DNA from: Fibrobacterota bacterium
Lineage (GTDB): Bacteria > Fibrobacterota > Fibrobacteria > UBA5070
Reading direction: 5' to 3'
DNA length: 64,000 nucleotides
Assembly (NCBI GenBank): GCA_016715065.1
Contig: JADKBN010000002.1
Location: 620,001-684,000, forward strand
The notes beneath the pieces were generated by a model. It was not told the DNA's origin. It saw only the letters and a list, made by a program, of their open reading frames with translations, and made no database searches. How positions within the stretch are numbered: position 1 is the first letter of the stretch; every line of letters starts with the position of its first letter. Shown here piece by piece: positions 43,276 through 52,757 of this stretch. The translations under genes and the position numbers were made by a program.

Positions 43276-45858
43276 TCATCGGAATTCGCCCACCCGGACG
43301 AATTGCAGGGAATTGGAGGACGAACGCGCGACGAGGGTCTTGGTGGAAATGGGCGTACCCGATCCGCCACCGCCGCCTCCGGAAGAATTGGCAAGATGCA
43401 GGACTCCAGGAAGATTGGAGGTGATGTCGGTGAAGACGGCTGGTGTGGAGGTGATCGAGAGCTTTCCGACGAGCGTCGATGTCCCCAATTTGTGGGCGAT
43501 TTCCATCCCCCCCATCAGTGTGCCAAGGGTGGTGCTGCCACCTACATCCATGTCGGCGGCGGTGTAATAGCCATTGCTGGAAAGATCTGCGCCGTAATAG
43601 ACGAACCCGTACATGGTTCCCACGGCACGTGTGGCTGTCGCTACCCCGAAATTTTGGAGCTTCATTTTGTTGATCACGTGGATCACCTGGATGTTGGTGG
43701 GCCCGGCCGAGGCTGGCCAGATCCCCTTGGCATCGACTGCGTTCCAGCCTCGGGTTTCGTCGTCCAGAACCCAAAGCGCCTTGCCGTTGAAGGGCGTGAA
43801 TCCGATTCCAGCAGCCAGATTGACGCTTAGCGCGGTGTTCACTCGTATCACCATGTATCCATTGACAAGCCAGCCCTGCGCCCCGAAGTAGGTGAACAGC
43901 TTGTTGAAGAAGTTCGGGTCGTTGACCCCATTTAGGGGGCAGGTGATCCCGGCGGCGGTCAGGATGGGGGCTGTGAGGGTTTTCATCTTGGAATTCACCG
44001 TGGGGCTGTGGGTGGCGTCCACGTAAAGGGTGTCGGGAGGATTGCTCGCCTGGGCTCCGATGGTGTCCAGAGCAGCCATGGCCGCGCCGGTGGGGTCCAG
44101 CAGGCTAAGGGGTTTGAAGGCGGTGGCGAAGTTGGGTACGTAGTGGGTGGCGAGGGACACCGGGGTCGTGGAGCAAGCCGATGCGTTGGAGGTGGTGGAG
44201 CCCTCCACCCGGGGCTCGTCTCCGCCAAAGAAGGGATAAACTCCGGAAACTCCCGCCGAGCCGACAGAGGATGGTGTCGTGGCGAAGCCTGTGGCGCCAA
44301 CACTGGTGGTGGTGTTGCAGTTTCCCGTGGCATAGTACTTCCATGCCTTGTTGGTGGCGGCGACGGCGAATTTCCATTTGTTGACGGATCCGGCTGTGTA
44401 CTTCTGGCCAAAGGCGTGTGAGAAGGTTCCGGAAAGGAGGAGTGAGTCACCCAGGGTCAATGCGCCGCTGAATGGATTGGATTGGACCTGGGCGGTGGCT
44501 GTTCCTTGGACGAACGTCTTGCCGCCCACGGAGATGGCGTTGGCGGAAGCCAGACCGATCGCGGAGATTCCACCATTGAACTCCGCGCTTGCTCCCACGG
44601 AAAGGAGTGGCGCGGTGCCGGCGACGGCGGATTGGTTGAAGTCGCCATCGAAGCGGGCGTTCCCGGTCACGGAAAGTTTGCCGGCTCCGCTCAGCTTGAC
44701 CTGCCCTGCACCGGCGCCAGGATCGAGGAAGCCTGCGTTTCCGTTGATCGAGACTGCTTGTGTCAGGTCGTACGGCTGTGTTGTGTTCGCTGCGCCATAA
44801 AAATCGCCGTAAAAAATGGCGGCGTTCCCGGGTTTGAAGCCGGTGCGAAAGAAAGCCTTGGCAGGGTTTGCCGCCGTGCCCACGGTGAGCACCCCGCCGA
44901 TCGATTGACTGCTCTGCGCGAAGTACAGCTGTTTTCCAACGGTCAATGCGGCGGATGCACCCCAATTCGCAACCGCTGGTTTGGGGCCGTAGACGTTGAG
45001 ATATTCGCCGACGGAAATTGTCGTCGCGAGCTCCCCGAAGGCCCCTCCGATCCCCAAGCTTTTGCGAAAGACCATGGTGCCAGCGGCATTTTTCTGGCTC
45101 ACATCGCCACCGATCCAAGCATTGCCGCTCACGTCCAGACTTGCGTTGGCAGTGTAGCTTCCGTTGACTTTCAGGCTTCCGGTGATCACCTGCGGACCGG
45201 CGACGTTCCCGGTGAAACTTCCCCCGATATACACATTGCCGACGACGGTGGTCCCCACGTTGGAGTTGGAGAGGTTGCCGTTGAGATAGAGCGCGTAGGC
45301 CGGAGTGCCTCCGGTTGTCGCGGCGATCTGGACCGGCACGTCCAGACCCAGCATCAGGTAGGTGGCCAGGATCTTGAGTTGCTGCCCGTTTCGCCCTTGC
45401 CCGGTGCATTCCAGGGTGATGGGGATCCCGCTGCCGTCGTTGACTCCAGCGGTTCCGTTGATGTTCATCGAGACGATGCGCACCTTGATCCCGGATTTGT
45501 CGCCGCCGGTTCCGATGGGGAAAAATCCCGGATCGGAGGCCACGAGACTGAAGGTTCCGCCGGAGAACGAAAGCCATTGGCGTTTGTTCGCTGGGGTCAC
45601 GGAGCTGTCGGCGATGAATTTCTGGAGCTGGGTCGCCGTGTTGGTCGGACTCGTCTGCATGGCGCCCAAGGTGAGGTTGAGTCCTCCCCAGGCAGCGGAC
45701 TCCTTGCTCTTGATGTCCAGCAAGCTTCCGGAAACCTGGGAATCCTTCATGGCGATTTCAAGGCCCATGAATCCCATCATCGTGAAGAAGATCACGACAC
45801 CAAGGACCACCATCATGGCGACGCCGTGCCGGGATTTGGCGGAAGGGTCAGTTTCCAT
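43276..45858 (-). CDS. Large PilX-like minor pilin with solenoid-like body
   Basis: An 860-residue protein. The N-terminus (GVAMMVVLGVVIFFTMMGFM, then KSKESAAWGGLNLTL) is a PilX-type membrane helix. Residues about 190-480 are a run of Gly/Asn/Thr/Val-rich short strands (LYLNGNLSNSNVGTTVVGNV, GSLKVNGSYTANASLDVSGN) that look like a beta-helix. A Ser/Gly linker with six consecutive Gly lies near the C-terminus. It is far longer than usual PilX (about 200 residues). The start overlaps pilW by 11 bp. It may be a pilus-tip adhesin (inference). Confidence 0.7.
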   Translation of the reverse strand: METDPSAKSRHGVAMMVVLGVVIFFTMMGFMGLEIAMKDSQVSGSLLDIKSKESAAWGGLNLTLGAMQTSPTNTATQLQKFIADSSVTPANKRQWLSFSGGTFSLVASDPGFFPIGTGGDKSGIKVRIVSMNINGTAGVNDGSGIPITLECTGQGRNGQQLKILATYLMLGLDVPVQIAATTGGTPAYALYLNGNLSNSNVGTTVVGNVYIGGSFTGNVAGPQVITGSLKVNGSYTANASLDVSGNAWIGGDVSQKNAAGTMVFRKSLGIGGAFGELATTISVGEYLNVYGPKPAVANWGASAALTVGKQLYFAQSSQSIGGVLTVGTAANPAKAFFRTGFKPGNAAIFYGDFYGAANTTQPYDLTQAVSINGNAGFLDPGAGAGQVKLSGAGKLSVTGNARFDGDFNQSAVAGTAPLLSVGASAEFNGGISAIGLASANAISVGGKTFVQGTATAQVQSNPFSGALTLGDSLLLSGTFSHAFGQKYTAGSVNKWKFAVAATNKAWKYYATGNCNTTTSVGATGFATTPSSVGSAGVSGVYPFFGGDEPRVEGSTTSNASACSTTPVSLATHYVPNFATAFKPLSLLDPTGAAMAALDTIGAQASNPPDTLYVDATHSPTVNSKMKTLTAPILTAAGITCPLNGVNDPNFFNKLFTYFGAQGWLVNGYMVIRVNTALSVNLAAGIGFTPFNGKALWVLDDETRGWNAVDAKGIWPASAGPTNIQVIHVINKMKLQNFGVATATRAVGTMYGFVYYGADLSSNGYYTAADMDVGGSTTLGTLMGGMEIAHKLGTSTLVGKLSITSTPAVFTDITSNLPGVLHLANSSGGGGGGSGTPISTKTLVARSSSNSLQFVRVGEFR

Positions 45859-47095
45859 TGTTGACCACCGGGATGATGCGCTGGTAGAGGATGTGCGTCC
45901 TGGTCGTGTCGGCTCCGGAGGCGGAGTAGGACAGCCCCGATGCGTCCAGGTTCGAGAATGCCTGCGTGTCCCCTTCGCCGTCGGACATGGCGGCCTTGGC
46001 GAGGAGATTGACCCGGAGGGCTTTCACATGGGGTCCCTGCGAGGCGGTGGGGGAGTTCAGCCAGCTGAAGTACTGGCCGCGGGATACCACGCTCAGGCTG
46101 GCATTGCTGATCGTGACGGATTGTGTCGAATTGATGTTCGCCCCGGTCTTGTAGATCGTCTGGAAGCCAAGGTATCGGGTTCCTGCCGTCGCGGGGCTGA
46201 GCAGGACCTCGATGCGCCGGCTCGTCAACGAGGGATCCTGGGGATAGGCGTACAAGGTGTCGGTGGGAGTGCCGGCGGTGGAGTTGAAAAAGCCGACCGC
46301 GAATTTCGGAAGCTGGGAGGTCGTGCTGGAATCGATGCCATCGACACCGACCCTCATGTTGGCGCTCATCGAAAGATCGAAGGTGATCCGGTAGGTGTAG
46401 CGAGGGTCCACCGACACGGGGTTCTTGTAGCAGGCCACGACGGCGCCGGCGGTCTTCCAGTTGGTGAGGGTCACGGCGCTCCCCAGGGTGGAGGCGGTCA
46501 TCGATCCGGACCCGGCCCAGTTGGCCGCGGTGGCAAGCTGGACGGAGGTCGCGATCTGGTCGGTGGGGTCGGTCAGCAGGCCGTACTCCACCTGGAAGGT
46601 CACGACGTTGCTGAGCATCTCCACCCATTCGGAAGCAGACGTGGTGTCGCTGCGCAACCGACGGAACAAGGTGTCGTTTCGCTGGAGGTAGCCGATCTCG
46701 CGGAAGGATGTTCCCGATCCGTAGCCGCAGGTGACCTGGCCGTCGATGGAACTGGGTTCGACGTAACGGATTCGCAGGGTGTCGCCAGCGATGGTGTTGC
46801 GATTTCCGGCGGTGAAGGCTGCGGAATCCTTGTCCAGGACGTAGCCGCACTTACCGATGCTTCCGGCGAGTCCCGTGGCCTCCGAGGATACCGTGGTTCG
46901 GTAGCCGGCGTTGCGGACATCCTCTTCGATGATCCTCATGACCTCGCGCGCGTCGTCCTGGAGCTTCACCTTCTCGCGGGTGCGGGTGTAGTTGGCTTGC
47001 TGTCCGGCGAACATGTCCAGGGCGATGTAGGCCACCATGCCGGTCAAGGCCAGGGCGATCATCATTTCCAGCAGAGTCAGTCCGCGGCGGATCAT
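45848..47095 (-). CDS. PilW-like type IV minor pilin
   Basis: A 415-residue prepilin. The leader and cleavage site are RRGLTLLEMMIALALTG, with Leu rather than Phe at +1 and the key Glu at +5. The rest of the N-terminal helix (ALDMFAGQQANYTRTREKVKLQDD) and EEDVRNAGYRTT match PilW. The globular part is larger than usual and beta-rich. The ATG at 47095 overlaps the pilV-like stop. Confidence 0.85.
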   Translation of the reverse strand: MIRRGLTLLEMMIALALTGMVAYIALDMFAGQQANYTRTREKVKLQDDAREVMRIIEEDVRNAGYRTTVSSEATGLAGSIGKCGYVLDKDSAAFTAGNRNTIAGDTLRIRYVEPSSIDGQVTCGYGSGTSFREIGYLQRNDTLFRRLRSDTTSASEWVEMLSNVVTFQVEYGLLTDPTDQIATSVQLATAANWAGSGSMTASTLGSAVTLTNWKTAGAVVACYKNPVSVDPRYTYRITFDLSMSANMRVGVDGIDSSTTSQLPKFAVGFFNSTAGTPTDTLYAYPQDPSLTSRRIEVLLSPATAGTRYLGFQTIYKTGANINSTQSVTISNASLSVVSRGQYFSWLNSPTASQGPHVKALRVNLLAKAAMSDGEGDTQAFSNLDASGLSYSASGADTTRTHILYQRIIPVVNNGN

Positions 47096-47451
47096 CGGAC
47101 AACCCCGCGGATCACGACATATTCCGTCTTTCCACCTTTTGACCATTTGACGGTATCTGTCACAAGTCGCGCGTTTCCCTGGGCGGTGTAGGTCCACGAC
47201 GCCGTGTAGCCCACCCCCCCGATGGTGGTGCTGGCGGTGCGGTTGGTGGCGCTGCGAGCCCCGGCGGGAAGGATGGAAAGCGAGTCGATGACCAATTGCC
47301 CGTAAGCTGCCGCCTGCTCCATGCGGTAACTGGAAATCTGGGCCTTGCGCGACCCCACCACCATGTAGGTGAGTCCAGGAAGGACAAGGCTGAGGATCAC
47401 CACCGCCACGAGCACTTCGATGAGCGTATACCCTGCACGGTGTCTGGTCAT
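47092..47451 (-). CDS. PilV-like type IV minor pilin
   Basis: A 119-residue prepilin with leader MTRHRAG and helix YTLIEVLVAVVILSLVLPGL (Glu at +5). A short globular domain follows. The ATG at 47451 overlaps the upstream pseudopilin stop and the stop overlaps pilW. Minor pilins like this prime pilus assembly. Confidence 0.85.
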   Translation of the reverse strand: MTRHRAGYTLIEVLVAVVILSLVLPGLTYMVVGSRKAQISSYRMEQAAAYGQLVIDSLSILPAGARSATNRTASTTIGGVGYTASWTYTAQGNARLVTDTVKWSKGGKTEYVVIRGVVR

Positions 47452-48161
47452 CGGCGGCTCCAAACCGTTCCGTTCCAGGCGAAGCGCCTCAGGGAGTGGC
47501 TTGCCGATCCCGAGGTGAGGCTGTTGTAGACGATCGCGTAGGCCTTGGTTTCGGAGCGTCGGGAGCTGATAAAGAGAGTGCCGTTGGACATGTCACCCGT
47601 CGCACCGCCGCACACCACGATCTTGCCCGCGGTGTTGCCTGTTCCGATGAAGGCCCAGGAATTGGCGGCGGGGACCGGCGCCGGGTAGATTTTGCCATCG
47701 AGGCAATCGTCGAGCGACGTGCTCGCCTGCCCGAATCCGGTCTGCGGGGCGGCTCCGGTTCCCAGCGGCGCGGCGATGGCGGGCCTTGCGAAGGATGCCT
47801 CGAAGCCGAAACGGGAGGTCCCGGCCAGCGAATCCCGTCGGATCACGGTGTCCTGCGAGGACTGGAAGGTGGAGTCGCCGTTGTCCCGGTAGATCGTCCA
47901 TGAAGAGTGCAGGGTATCGAACAGGACGAAGATCCGGGTTCCGGATCGATTCATTCCCGTGCTTTGGCTGGGTGCTTGGGTTTTCGCCCACTGGAGATCG
48001 GAGAAGAGTCGGTTGCAATCGGCGTCGAGCTGGCTCTCGCTCATCGAGGTCGTGAGTTTTGGCACCACGAGCGCCGACATCAGCCCGATCAAGACCACCA
48101 CGATGATGACCTCCGTGAGGGTCACGCCTTGTCGCGCCGTGTTCGGTCCGGGTCGTCTCAT
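47448..48161 (-). CDS. GspH/FimT-like pseudopilin
   Basis: A 237-residue prepilin with cleavage site QGVTLTEVIIVVVLIGLMSA (Glu at +5). The LSALVVPKLT and the FSDLQWAKTQAPSQSTG segments fit GspH/FimT. The C-terminal globular part contains CLDGKIYP and VVCGGATGD. It is the first gene of the pilin operon. The ATG at 48161 is chosen; upstream in-frame sequence has no prepilin features. Confidence 0.85.
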   Translation of the reverse strand: MRRPGPNTARQGVTLTEVIIVVVLIGLMSALVVPKLTTSMSESQLDADCNRLFSDLQWAKTQAPSQSTGMNRSGTRIFVLFDTLHSSWTIYRDNGDSTFQSSQDTVIRRDSLAGTSRFGFEASFARPAIAAPLGTGAAPQTGFGQASTSLDDCLDGKIYPAPVPAANSWAFIGTGNTAGKIVVCGGATGDMSNGTLFISSRRSETKAYAIVYNSLTSGSASHSLRRFAWNGTVWSRR

Positions 48162-48288
48162 GCATTGCCTCGTCCCGATGCCTGGGTCGACCGGGTGTCT
48201 CCCGGTGGATGGATTCGGATCTGGGCGATTATACCCTAACGGACCGGCCGGAATCAACTTCGAAATCGGTCACCGGGTGATCTTGGGC

Positions 48289-49770
48289 TTAGGCGCCGCG
48301 GGCAAGTCTCCCGAACCGTTCCAGGGTTTCCTTTCGCTCGACGGCATGGTCCACCACGGGTTTGGGCCACTCTTGCCCCAGGCGGACACCCGCCGCTGCC
48401 AGAACGGCAGCCGGTGCTTTCCAGGGTTCATGGATCCAGCGATCGGGGAGGGCTTTGATTTGTGGGCACCAGCGTCGGATCCAGTCTCCGGAGGGATCCC
48501 AGCGCTTGCTCTGCTCCACCGGGTGGAATACCCGAAACCACGGCTGGGCATCGGTGCCCGTACCCGCCGACCACTGCCATCCCCCCACATTGGACGCAAG
48601 CTCGATGTCCAGCAAGTGCCGGGCGAACCATCGCTCGCCGCGCTTCCAGTGGATGTGCAGGTCCTTGGTCAGAAAGCTCGCCACCACCATGCGCGCTCGA
48701 TTGTGCATCCAGCCCGTGGCCGACAGCTCCCGCATGGCCGCGTCCACGAACGGATATCCGGTGCGGCCTTCGGTCCAGGCCAGCCAACGCGAGCCGGCGA
48801 TCGGATCGGCGTCGGGATCGTCCCACACCACGCGTGCGAGCCGCTGCTGGAACGGTTCGTCCACAGTCGTTGGGTGCAGCCGCAGCACCTCCTGGTAGAA
48901 GTCGCGCCAGCAAAGCTCGGAAAGCCACTTTCCGGCTCCCGGGGAGCCTTCTTCCGTGGCAGTTTTCGCGGCTTCGCGCGCGGAAAGAAATCCGAACCGC
49001 AAATCCATCGCGATCCGGCTCGTGCCCTCGATGCCTGGCAGGTCCCTGGTTTCCCCATAGCCCGCCATGATAGACAGAAAACGACTCAGGCGCTCTTTCG
49101 CGGCCGTGCGTCCTCCGGCGGGGCCCTTCCGTGCGGGGACTCGGAAGCCGGCTTGATCCAAAATCCCCTCGGTCGTCAGCTCGATGGGCCCGGGAGCCAC
49201 CTCCTTGGTGACAGGAATTGACTTCACGGGTTCGAGGGATTTCCGCCCTCCTTCCAGCAAGGCAAGCCAAGCGCGGTGGAAGGGGGTGAAGACGCGGTAT
49301 GGCGAGCCGTCGCCCTTGCGCACCGTTGCGGGCGCGACCACCATGTGGTCGTGGTGGATTTCCAGGAGCGAGCCGTTTTGTTCCAGGAACGCTCCCACTC
49401 TTTCGTCGCGCTGCAGGCCGTAAGGCTCGAAGTCGCCACCTGCGAACACGGGCGGGAATCCACAGGATCGGGCGAACTCGGGGATCATCGCTTCCGCCGG
49501 GCCAGCCACCAGATGGAGTCCGCCTCCCCGCTCGCGCAGATCGCGATCCAGTTCGGCCAAGCCTTCGGCGATGATGGTCATGCGCCGATCGTCACGTGCC
49601 AGACCGCTGAGAATGTTGGTGTCCAGGACGAACACCGCTGCCACCCGGCCGGAGTTGGATCGGGCATGGTCCAGCGCGGCAAGCAGGGTGCGATTGTCCT
49701 GCAGGCGAAGATCGCGACGGACCCACCAGATGGCGGCCACATCGCTCGTTGCTGGGTCGGATCTGTCCAT
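48289..49770 (-). CDS. phrB: Deoxyribodipyrimidine photolyase (class I)
   Basis: A 493-residue light-driven CPD repair flavoprotein. An N-terminal alpha/beta antenna domain (IWWVRRDLRLQDNRTLLAAL) is followed by the FAD domain: ELCWRDFYQ, GYPFVDAAMRELSATGWMHN, then ELASNVGGWQWSAGTGTDAQ and PWFRVFHP. The substrate and electron-transfer Trp positions are kept. The ATG at 49770 is chosen over 49779. It is a single gene between the pilin operon and aspS. Confidence 0.93.
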   Translation of the reverse strand: MDRSDPATSDVAAIWWVRRDLRLQDNRTLLAALDHARSNSGRVAAVFVLDTNILSGLARDDRRMTIIAEGLAELDRDLRERGGGLHLVAGPAEAMIPEFARSCGFPPVFAGGDFEPYGLQRDERVGAFLEQNGSLLEIHHDHMVVAPATVRKGDGSPYRVFTPFHRAWLALLEGGRKSLEPVKSIPVTKEVAPGPIELTTEGILDQAGFRVPARKGPAGGRTAAKERLSRFLSIMAGYGETRDLPGIEGTSRIAMDLRFGFLSAREAAKTATEEGSPGAGKWLSELCWRDFYQEVLRLHPTTVDEPFQQRLARVVWDDPDADPIAGSRWLAWTEGRTGYPFVDAAMRELSATGWMHNRARMVVASFLTKDLHIHWKRGERWFARHLLDIELASNVGGWQWSAGTGTDAQPWFRVFHPVEQSKRWDPSGDWIRRWCPQIKALPDRWIHEPWKAPAAVLAAAGVRLGQEWPKPVVDHAVERKETLERFGRLARGA

Positions 49771-49848
49771 GGGGAACAAAATACTCGTAGCGGGAGCCGC
49801 AACGGAATGCGAACGCCGCTCATCCCGAGGAACGGAAATCCATCGCTG

Positions 49849-49890
49849 CCGTTCGTCCTGAGGAGGCGCTGAAGGCGCCGTCTCGAAGGG
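49849..49890 (-). repeat. REP-like repeat, copy B (inverted)
   Basis: The reverse complement of the unit at 14840-14881: CCGTTCGTCCTGAGGAG at one end and GTCTCGAAGGG at the other. It faces copy C across 110 bp, forming a large inverted pair in the 295-bp gap between phrB and aspS. Confidence 0.75.
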
Positions 49891-50000
49891 CGAATGGCAG
49901 AATCTGTTCGCATTTCGACAGGCTCGTCACGAACGGATGATTTTCGAATCGAGTGGGGGCGATCCTGCCCACATTCAGGAAGGCGGCGCACTTCCCGTCG

Positions 50001-50040
50001 CCCTTCGAGACCCACCTATGGTGCTCCTCAGGACGAACGG
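50001..50040 (+). repeat. REP-like repeat, copy C
   Basis: Starts CCCTTCGAGAC and ends CTCCTCAGGACGAACGG. With copy B it makes an inverted pair; the segment between (near 49920-49940) has a partial third unit, CGACAGGCTCGTCACGAACGG-like. No gene is seen in this gap. Confidence 0.75.
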
Positions 50041-50065
50041 GAAGTCGCCGAGCCTAGGAGCGGAC

Positions 50066-51865
50066 TCAGGCGGCGGGAGGAACTGCCGGTGCCGTGACGG
50101 GCAGGGCGGTGCGGATGTACAGCTCTTGCAGCTGGGCGGCGGCCACCGGCGAAGGCGCATCGCTCATCAGGTCTGCGGCGGAAGCCGTCTTGGGGAAGGC
50201 GATGATGTCGCGGATGGTGTCGATCTCCAGAAGCAACATGACCATGCGATCCAAGCCAAAGGCCAAGCCGCCGTGCGGAGGAGCGCCGAACTTCAGGGCA
50301 TCCAGCAGGAAGCCGAACTTGGCCTTGGCTTCCTCGTCGCCGATTCCCAAGGCCTTGAACACGCGGGCCTGGACCTCGGGGGAGTGGATACGGATGGAGC
50401 CGCCGCCCATTTCCACGCCGTTGAGCACCAGGTCGTAGCTCTGGCTGCGGACGTTGGCGGGGTCGGACTCCATCTTGTCGAGTTCTTCGGCGTAAGGGGC
50501 CGTGAACGGATGGTGCACGCTGTAGTAGCGCTGGGTTTCTTCGTCCCATTCGAACATGGGGGCCGAATGGAGCCAGAGGAATTCCCACTGCCCTTTTTGT
50601 GCGAGCTTCAGGACCTCGGTGCCCAACTTGATGCGCAAGGCCCCCAAAACGCTTTCCACGTTCTTCTTCTTGTCGGCTCCAAAAAACAGCACGTCGCCGT
50701 CCTTGGCGTCCACCTGGGCGGCGAGCACTTCCCGCACCTCGGGAGTGATGTTCTTGGCTGCCGGTCCGTTCCACTCGCCGTTTTGGATCTTGATCCAGGC
50801 CAGGCCCTTGGCGCCGAGCTTTCTGACATAATCCGTCAGCTTGTCCAAGTCGTTTCTGGTGATCTTGTCGGCGGCACCCTTGGCGTTGATGAGCCGCACC
50901 ACGCCGCCGCTGGTGGCAGGTCCTTGGAACACCACGAAGCCGCAGGACTTGGCCCATTCCGTGACGTCCTGGATCTGCAGTCCGTAGCGGAGGTCGGGCT
51001 TGTCGGAGCCGTACGTTTCCATGGCGGTGGCGAAGTCCATGTGCGGGATCTGCGCGGGAATGTCCACGCCCAGCACTTCCTTCCAGACCCGGCGCACGCA
51101 GCCTTCCGACACGGCCATGATGTCGGGCATGGTGATGAACGACATCTCCACGTCGATCTGGGTGAATTCCGGCTGGCGATCGGCGCGGAGGTCCTCGTCG
51201 CGGAAGCATTTGGCGATCTGCATGTAGCGGTCGTAACCGGCCACCATCAGAAGCTGCTTGAAGATTTGCGGCGACTGGGGCAGGGCGTAGAAGGAGCCCG
51301 GGTGCACGCGGCTGGGCACCAGGTAGTCGCGTGCGCCTTCCGGGGTGGACTTGGTCAGGATGGGCGTCTCGATGTCCAGGAAACCCTGTTCGTCGAAATA
51401 ATCGCGGACGACTTTTGTCACACGGTGGCGCGTGATGATCTGCTTTTGCACCGAGGGGCGGCGCAAGTCCAGGTAACGGTACTGGAGGCGGAGCTCCTCG
51501 TTGACCTTCACGTGTTCGGAGATTTCGAACGGCGGGGTTTCCGACTTGTTCAACACGGTCACGGACTTGGCGAAGATCTCGATCTCGCCGGTGGCGAGCT
51601 TCGTGTTGATCATGCCGCCGCGGGAGCGGACTTCGCCGGTAACCTCCACCACCCATTCGTGGCGCAGCTTGTCGGCCAGTTCGTGGGCTTCCTTGCCGCA
51701 GATGTCGGGATCGAAGGTCACCTGGGTGACGCCGTGGCGATCGCGCAGATCGATGAAGATCAGGTGCTCGCCGTGGTCGCGGTAGTTCTGGACCCAGCCA
51801 CAAAGGGTGACAGTGGATCCGACATGGGAAGCGCGCAGCTCCCCGCAAGTGTGTGAGCGGTTCAT
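50066..51865 (-). CDS. aspS: Aspartyl-tRNA synthetase (bacterial type, possibly non-discriminating)
   Basis: A 599-residue class II synthetase. The N-terminal OB fold contains YRDHGEHLIFIDLRDR; motif 2 is AKCFRDEDLRADRQPEFTQ and motif 3 is GLAFGLDRMVML. The bacterial GAD insertion (about residues 300-420) is present. His31 is the residue seen in non-discriminating enzymes such as that of Pseudomonas aeruginosa, which also charge tRNA-Asn. The ATG at 51865 is favoured because the family starts MxRSHTCGEL. Confidence 0.95.
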   Translation of the reverse strand: MNRSHTCGELRASHVGSTVTLCGWVQNYRDHGEHLIFIDLRDRHGVTQVTFDPDICGKEAHELADKLRHEWVVEVTGEVRSRGGMINTKLATGEIEIFAKSVTVLNKSETPPFEISEHVKVNEELRLQYRYLDLRRPSVQKQIITRHRVTKVVRDYFDEQGFLDIETPILTKSTPEGARDYLVPSRVHPGSFYALPQSPQIFKQLLMVAGYDRYMQIAKCFRDEDLRADRQPEFTQIDVEMSFITMPDIMAVSEGCVRRVWKEVLGVDIPAQIPHMDFATAMETYGSDKPDLRYGLQIQDVTEWAKSCGFVVFQGPATSGGVVRLINAKGAADKITRNDLDKLTDYVRKLGAKGLAWIKIQNGEWNGPAAKNITPEVREVLAAQVDAKDGDVLFFGADKKKNVESVLGALRIKLGTEVLKLAQKGQWEFLWLHSAPMFEWDEETQRYYSVHHPFTAPYAEELDKMESDPANVRSQSYDLVLNGVEMGGGSIRIHSPEVQARVFKALGIGDEEAKAKFGFLLDALKFGAPPHGGLAFGLDRMVMLLLEIDTIRDIIAFPKTASAADLMSDAPSPVAAAQLQELYIRTALPVTAPAVPPAA

Positions 51866-51956
51866 AGTGGAGGGGAAATGTAGGTCTTGAGCGGCAACCG
51901 AGCGAAGGGCCGCCCGGGCGGGTGGCGGGGAATCCGCCACCACGTGATCGGATCGT

Positions 51957-52442
51957 TTACTTGGCTTCCTGCCTGGCCTTCATGCGGTCCTTCTTGGCTT
52001 CCAGCTTGTCCTGGGCCTTGTCCTTGCGGTCCTTGGCGAGTTCCACACGCTCCTTGCGAAGTTCGGCGCGATCCTGGTGGGCTTCCTTGCGATCCTTCTT
52101 CACCTCTTCCTTGGCCTTGTGGAACGCCTCCTTGTCGGCCTTGAGCGCTTCCTTGCCGGCTTTCACCGCGGTGGTGTCGCCCGCTTGACGAGCGGCTTTG
52201 ATCTGCTCGTGGTCGGCCTTGACCTTGGCTTTGGCCGCGTGGACCGCGGCAGTGTCCTTGGCGATGGCGTCCTTGTCGGCGACGACTTCCGCCTTCAGGG
52301 CGGCGATCTTTTCCTTGTCCGCGGCGATTTCCTGCTTGTCGGCCGCTACGGTGGCAGGGATGGTCTTGGTCGAGTCGGCGGCCTGAGCAATGGCGGCGGC
52401 GAACAGGCAGATGGCGAGGGCGGTCAGGGTCGAGGTTTTCAT
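51957..52442 (-). CDS. Periplasmic charged coiled-coil protein
   Basis: A 161-residue protein with a signal peptide (MKTSTLTALAICLFAAAIAQA). The mature part is almost entirely Lys, Ala, Asp and Glu in heptad-like repeats (DKEKIAALKAEVVADKDAIA, RKEAHQDRAELRKERVELA). It is predicted to be one long helix or coiled coil. Function unknown; similar low-complexity proteins are common in delta/Fibrobacter-type genomes. Confidence 0.7.
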   Translation of the reverse strand: MKTSTLTALAICLFAAAIAQAADSTKTIPATVAADKQEIAADKEKIAALKAEVVADKDAIAKDTAAVHAAKAKVKADHEQIKAARQAGDTTAVKAGKEALKADKEAFHKAKEEVKKDRKEAHQDRAELRKERVELAKDRKDKAQDKLEAKKDRMKARQEAK

Positions 52443-52757
52443 GATTTCTCCTATGGATGGTTTCTCGGACGATTCCCGAGGATGACGGATGGATTAAACG
52501 ATTCCCGTGCCAACCTTGTCCAGAGGGCATAGGAAGGATACGTAGGCCGGTCTGGGGAGGAACTCTCCGGGGGAAACCGAGTCAAGCGGGGCAAATCGTC
52601 TCGATTTTCTTTGGATCTGCTCTTAGGGGCCTATCGAACCTGGCTTCTGGCGCAAAGTGGACCAAGAACAGAGCGTGAGCCTCGGAACGACTTGACCGAA
52701 GTCCTGACCCGGGGGTAGATTCCGCATCGACCATCATCTATTCCGGGAGTTCCGTCC
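52443..52757. other. Intergenic region between divergent genes
   Basis: A 315-bp gap with no coding pattern on either strand. It must hold promoters for both flanking genes; only the one toward 52758 is clear. Confidence 0.6.
52692..52721 (+). promoter_or_regulatory. Candidate promoter of the small lipoprotein and phoH genes
   Basis: TTGACC (52692-52697) and TAGATT (52716-52721) are separated by 18 bp, 36 bp upstream of the ATG at 52758. GGGAG gives the ribosome binding site. Confidence 0.5.
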
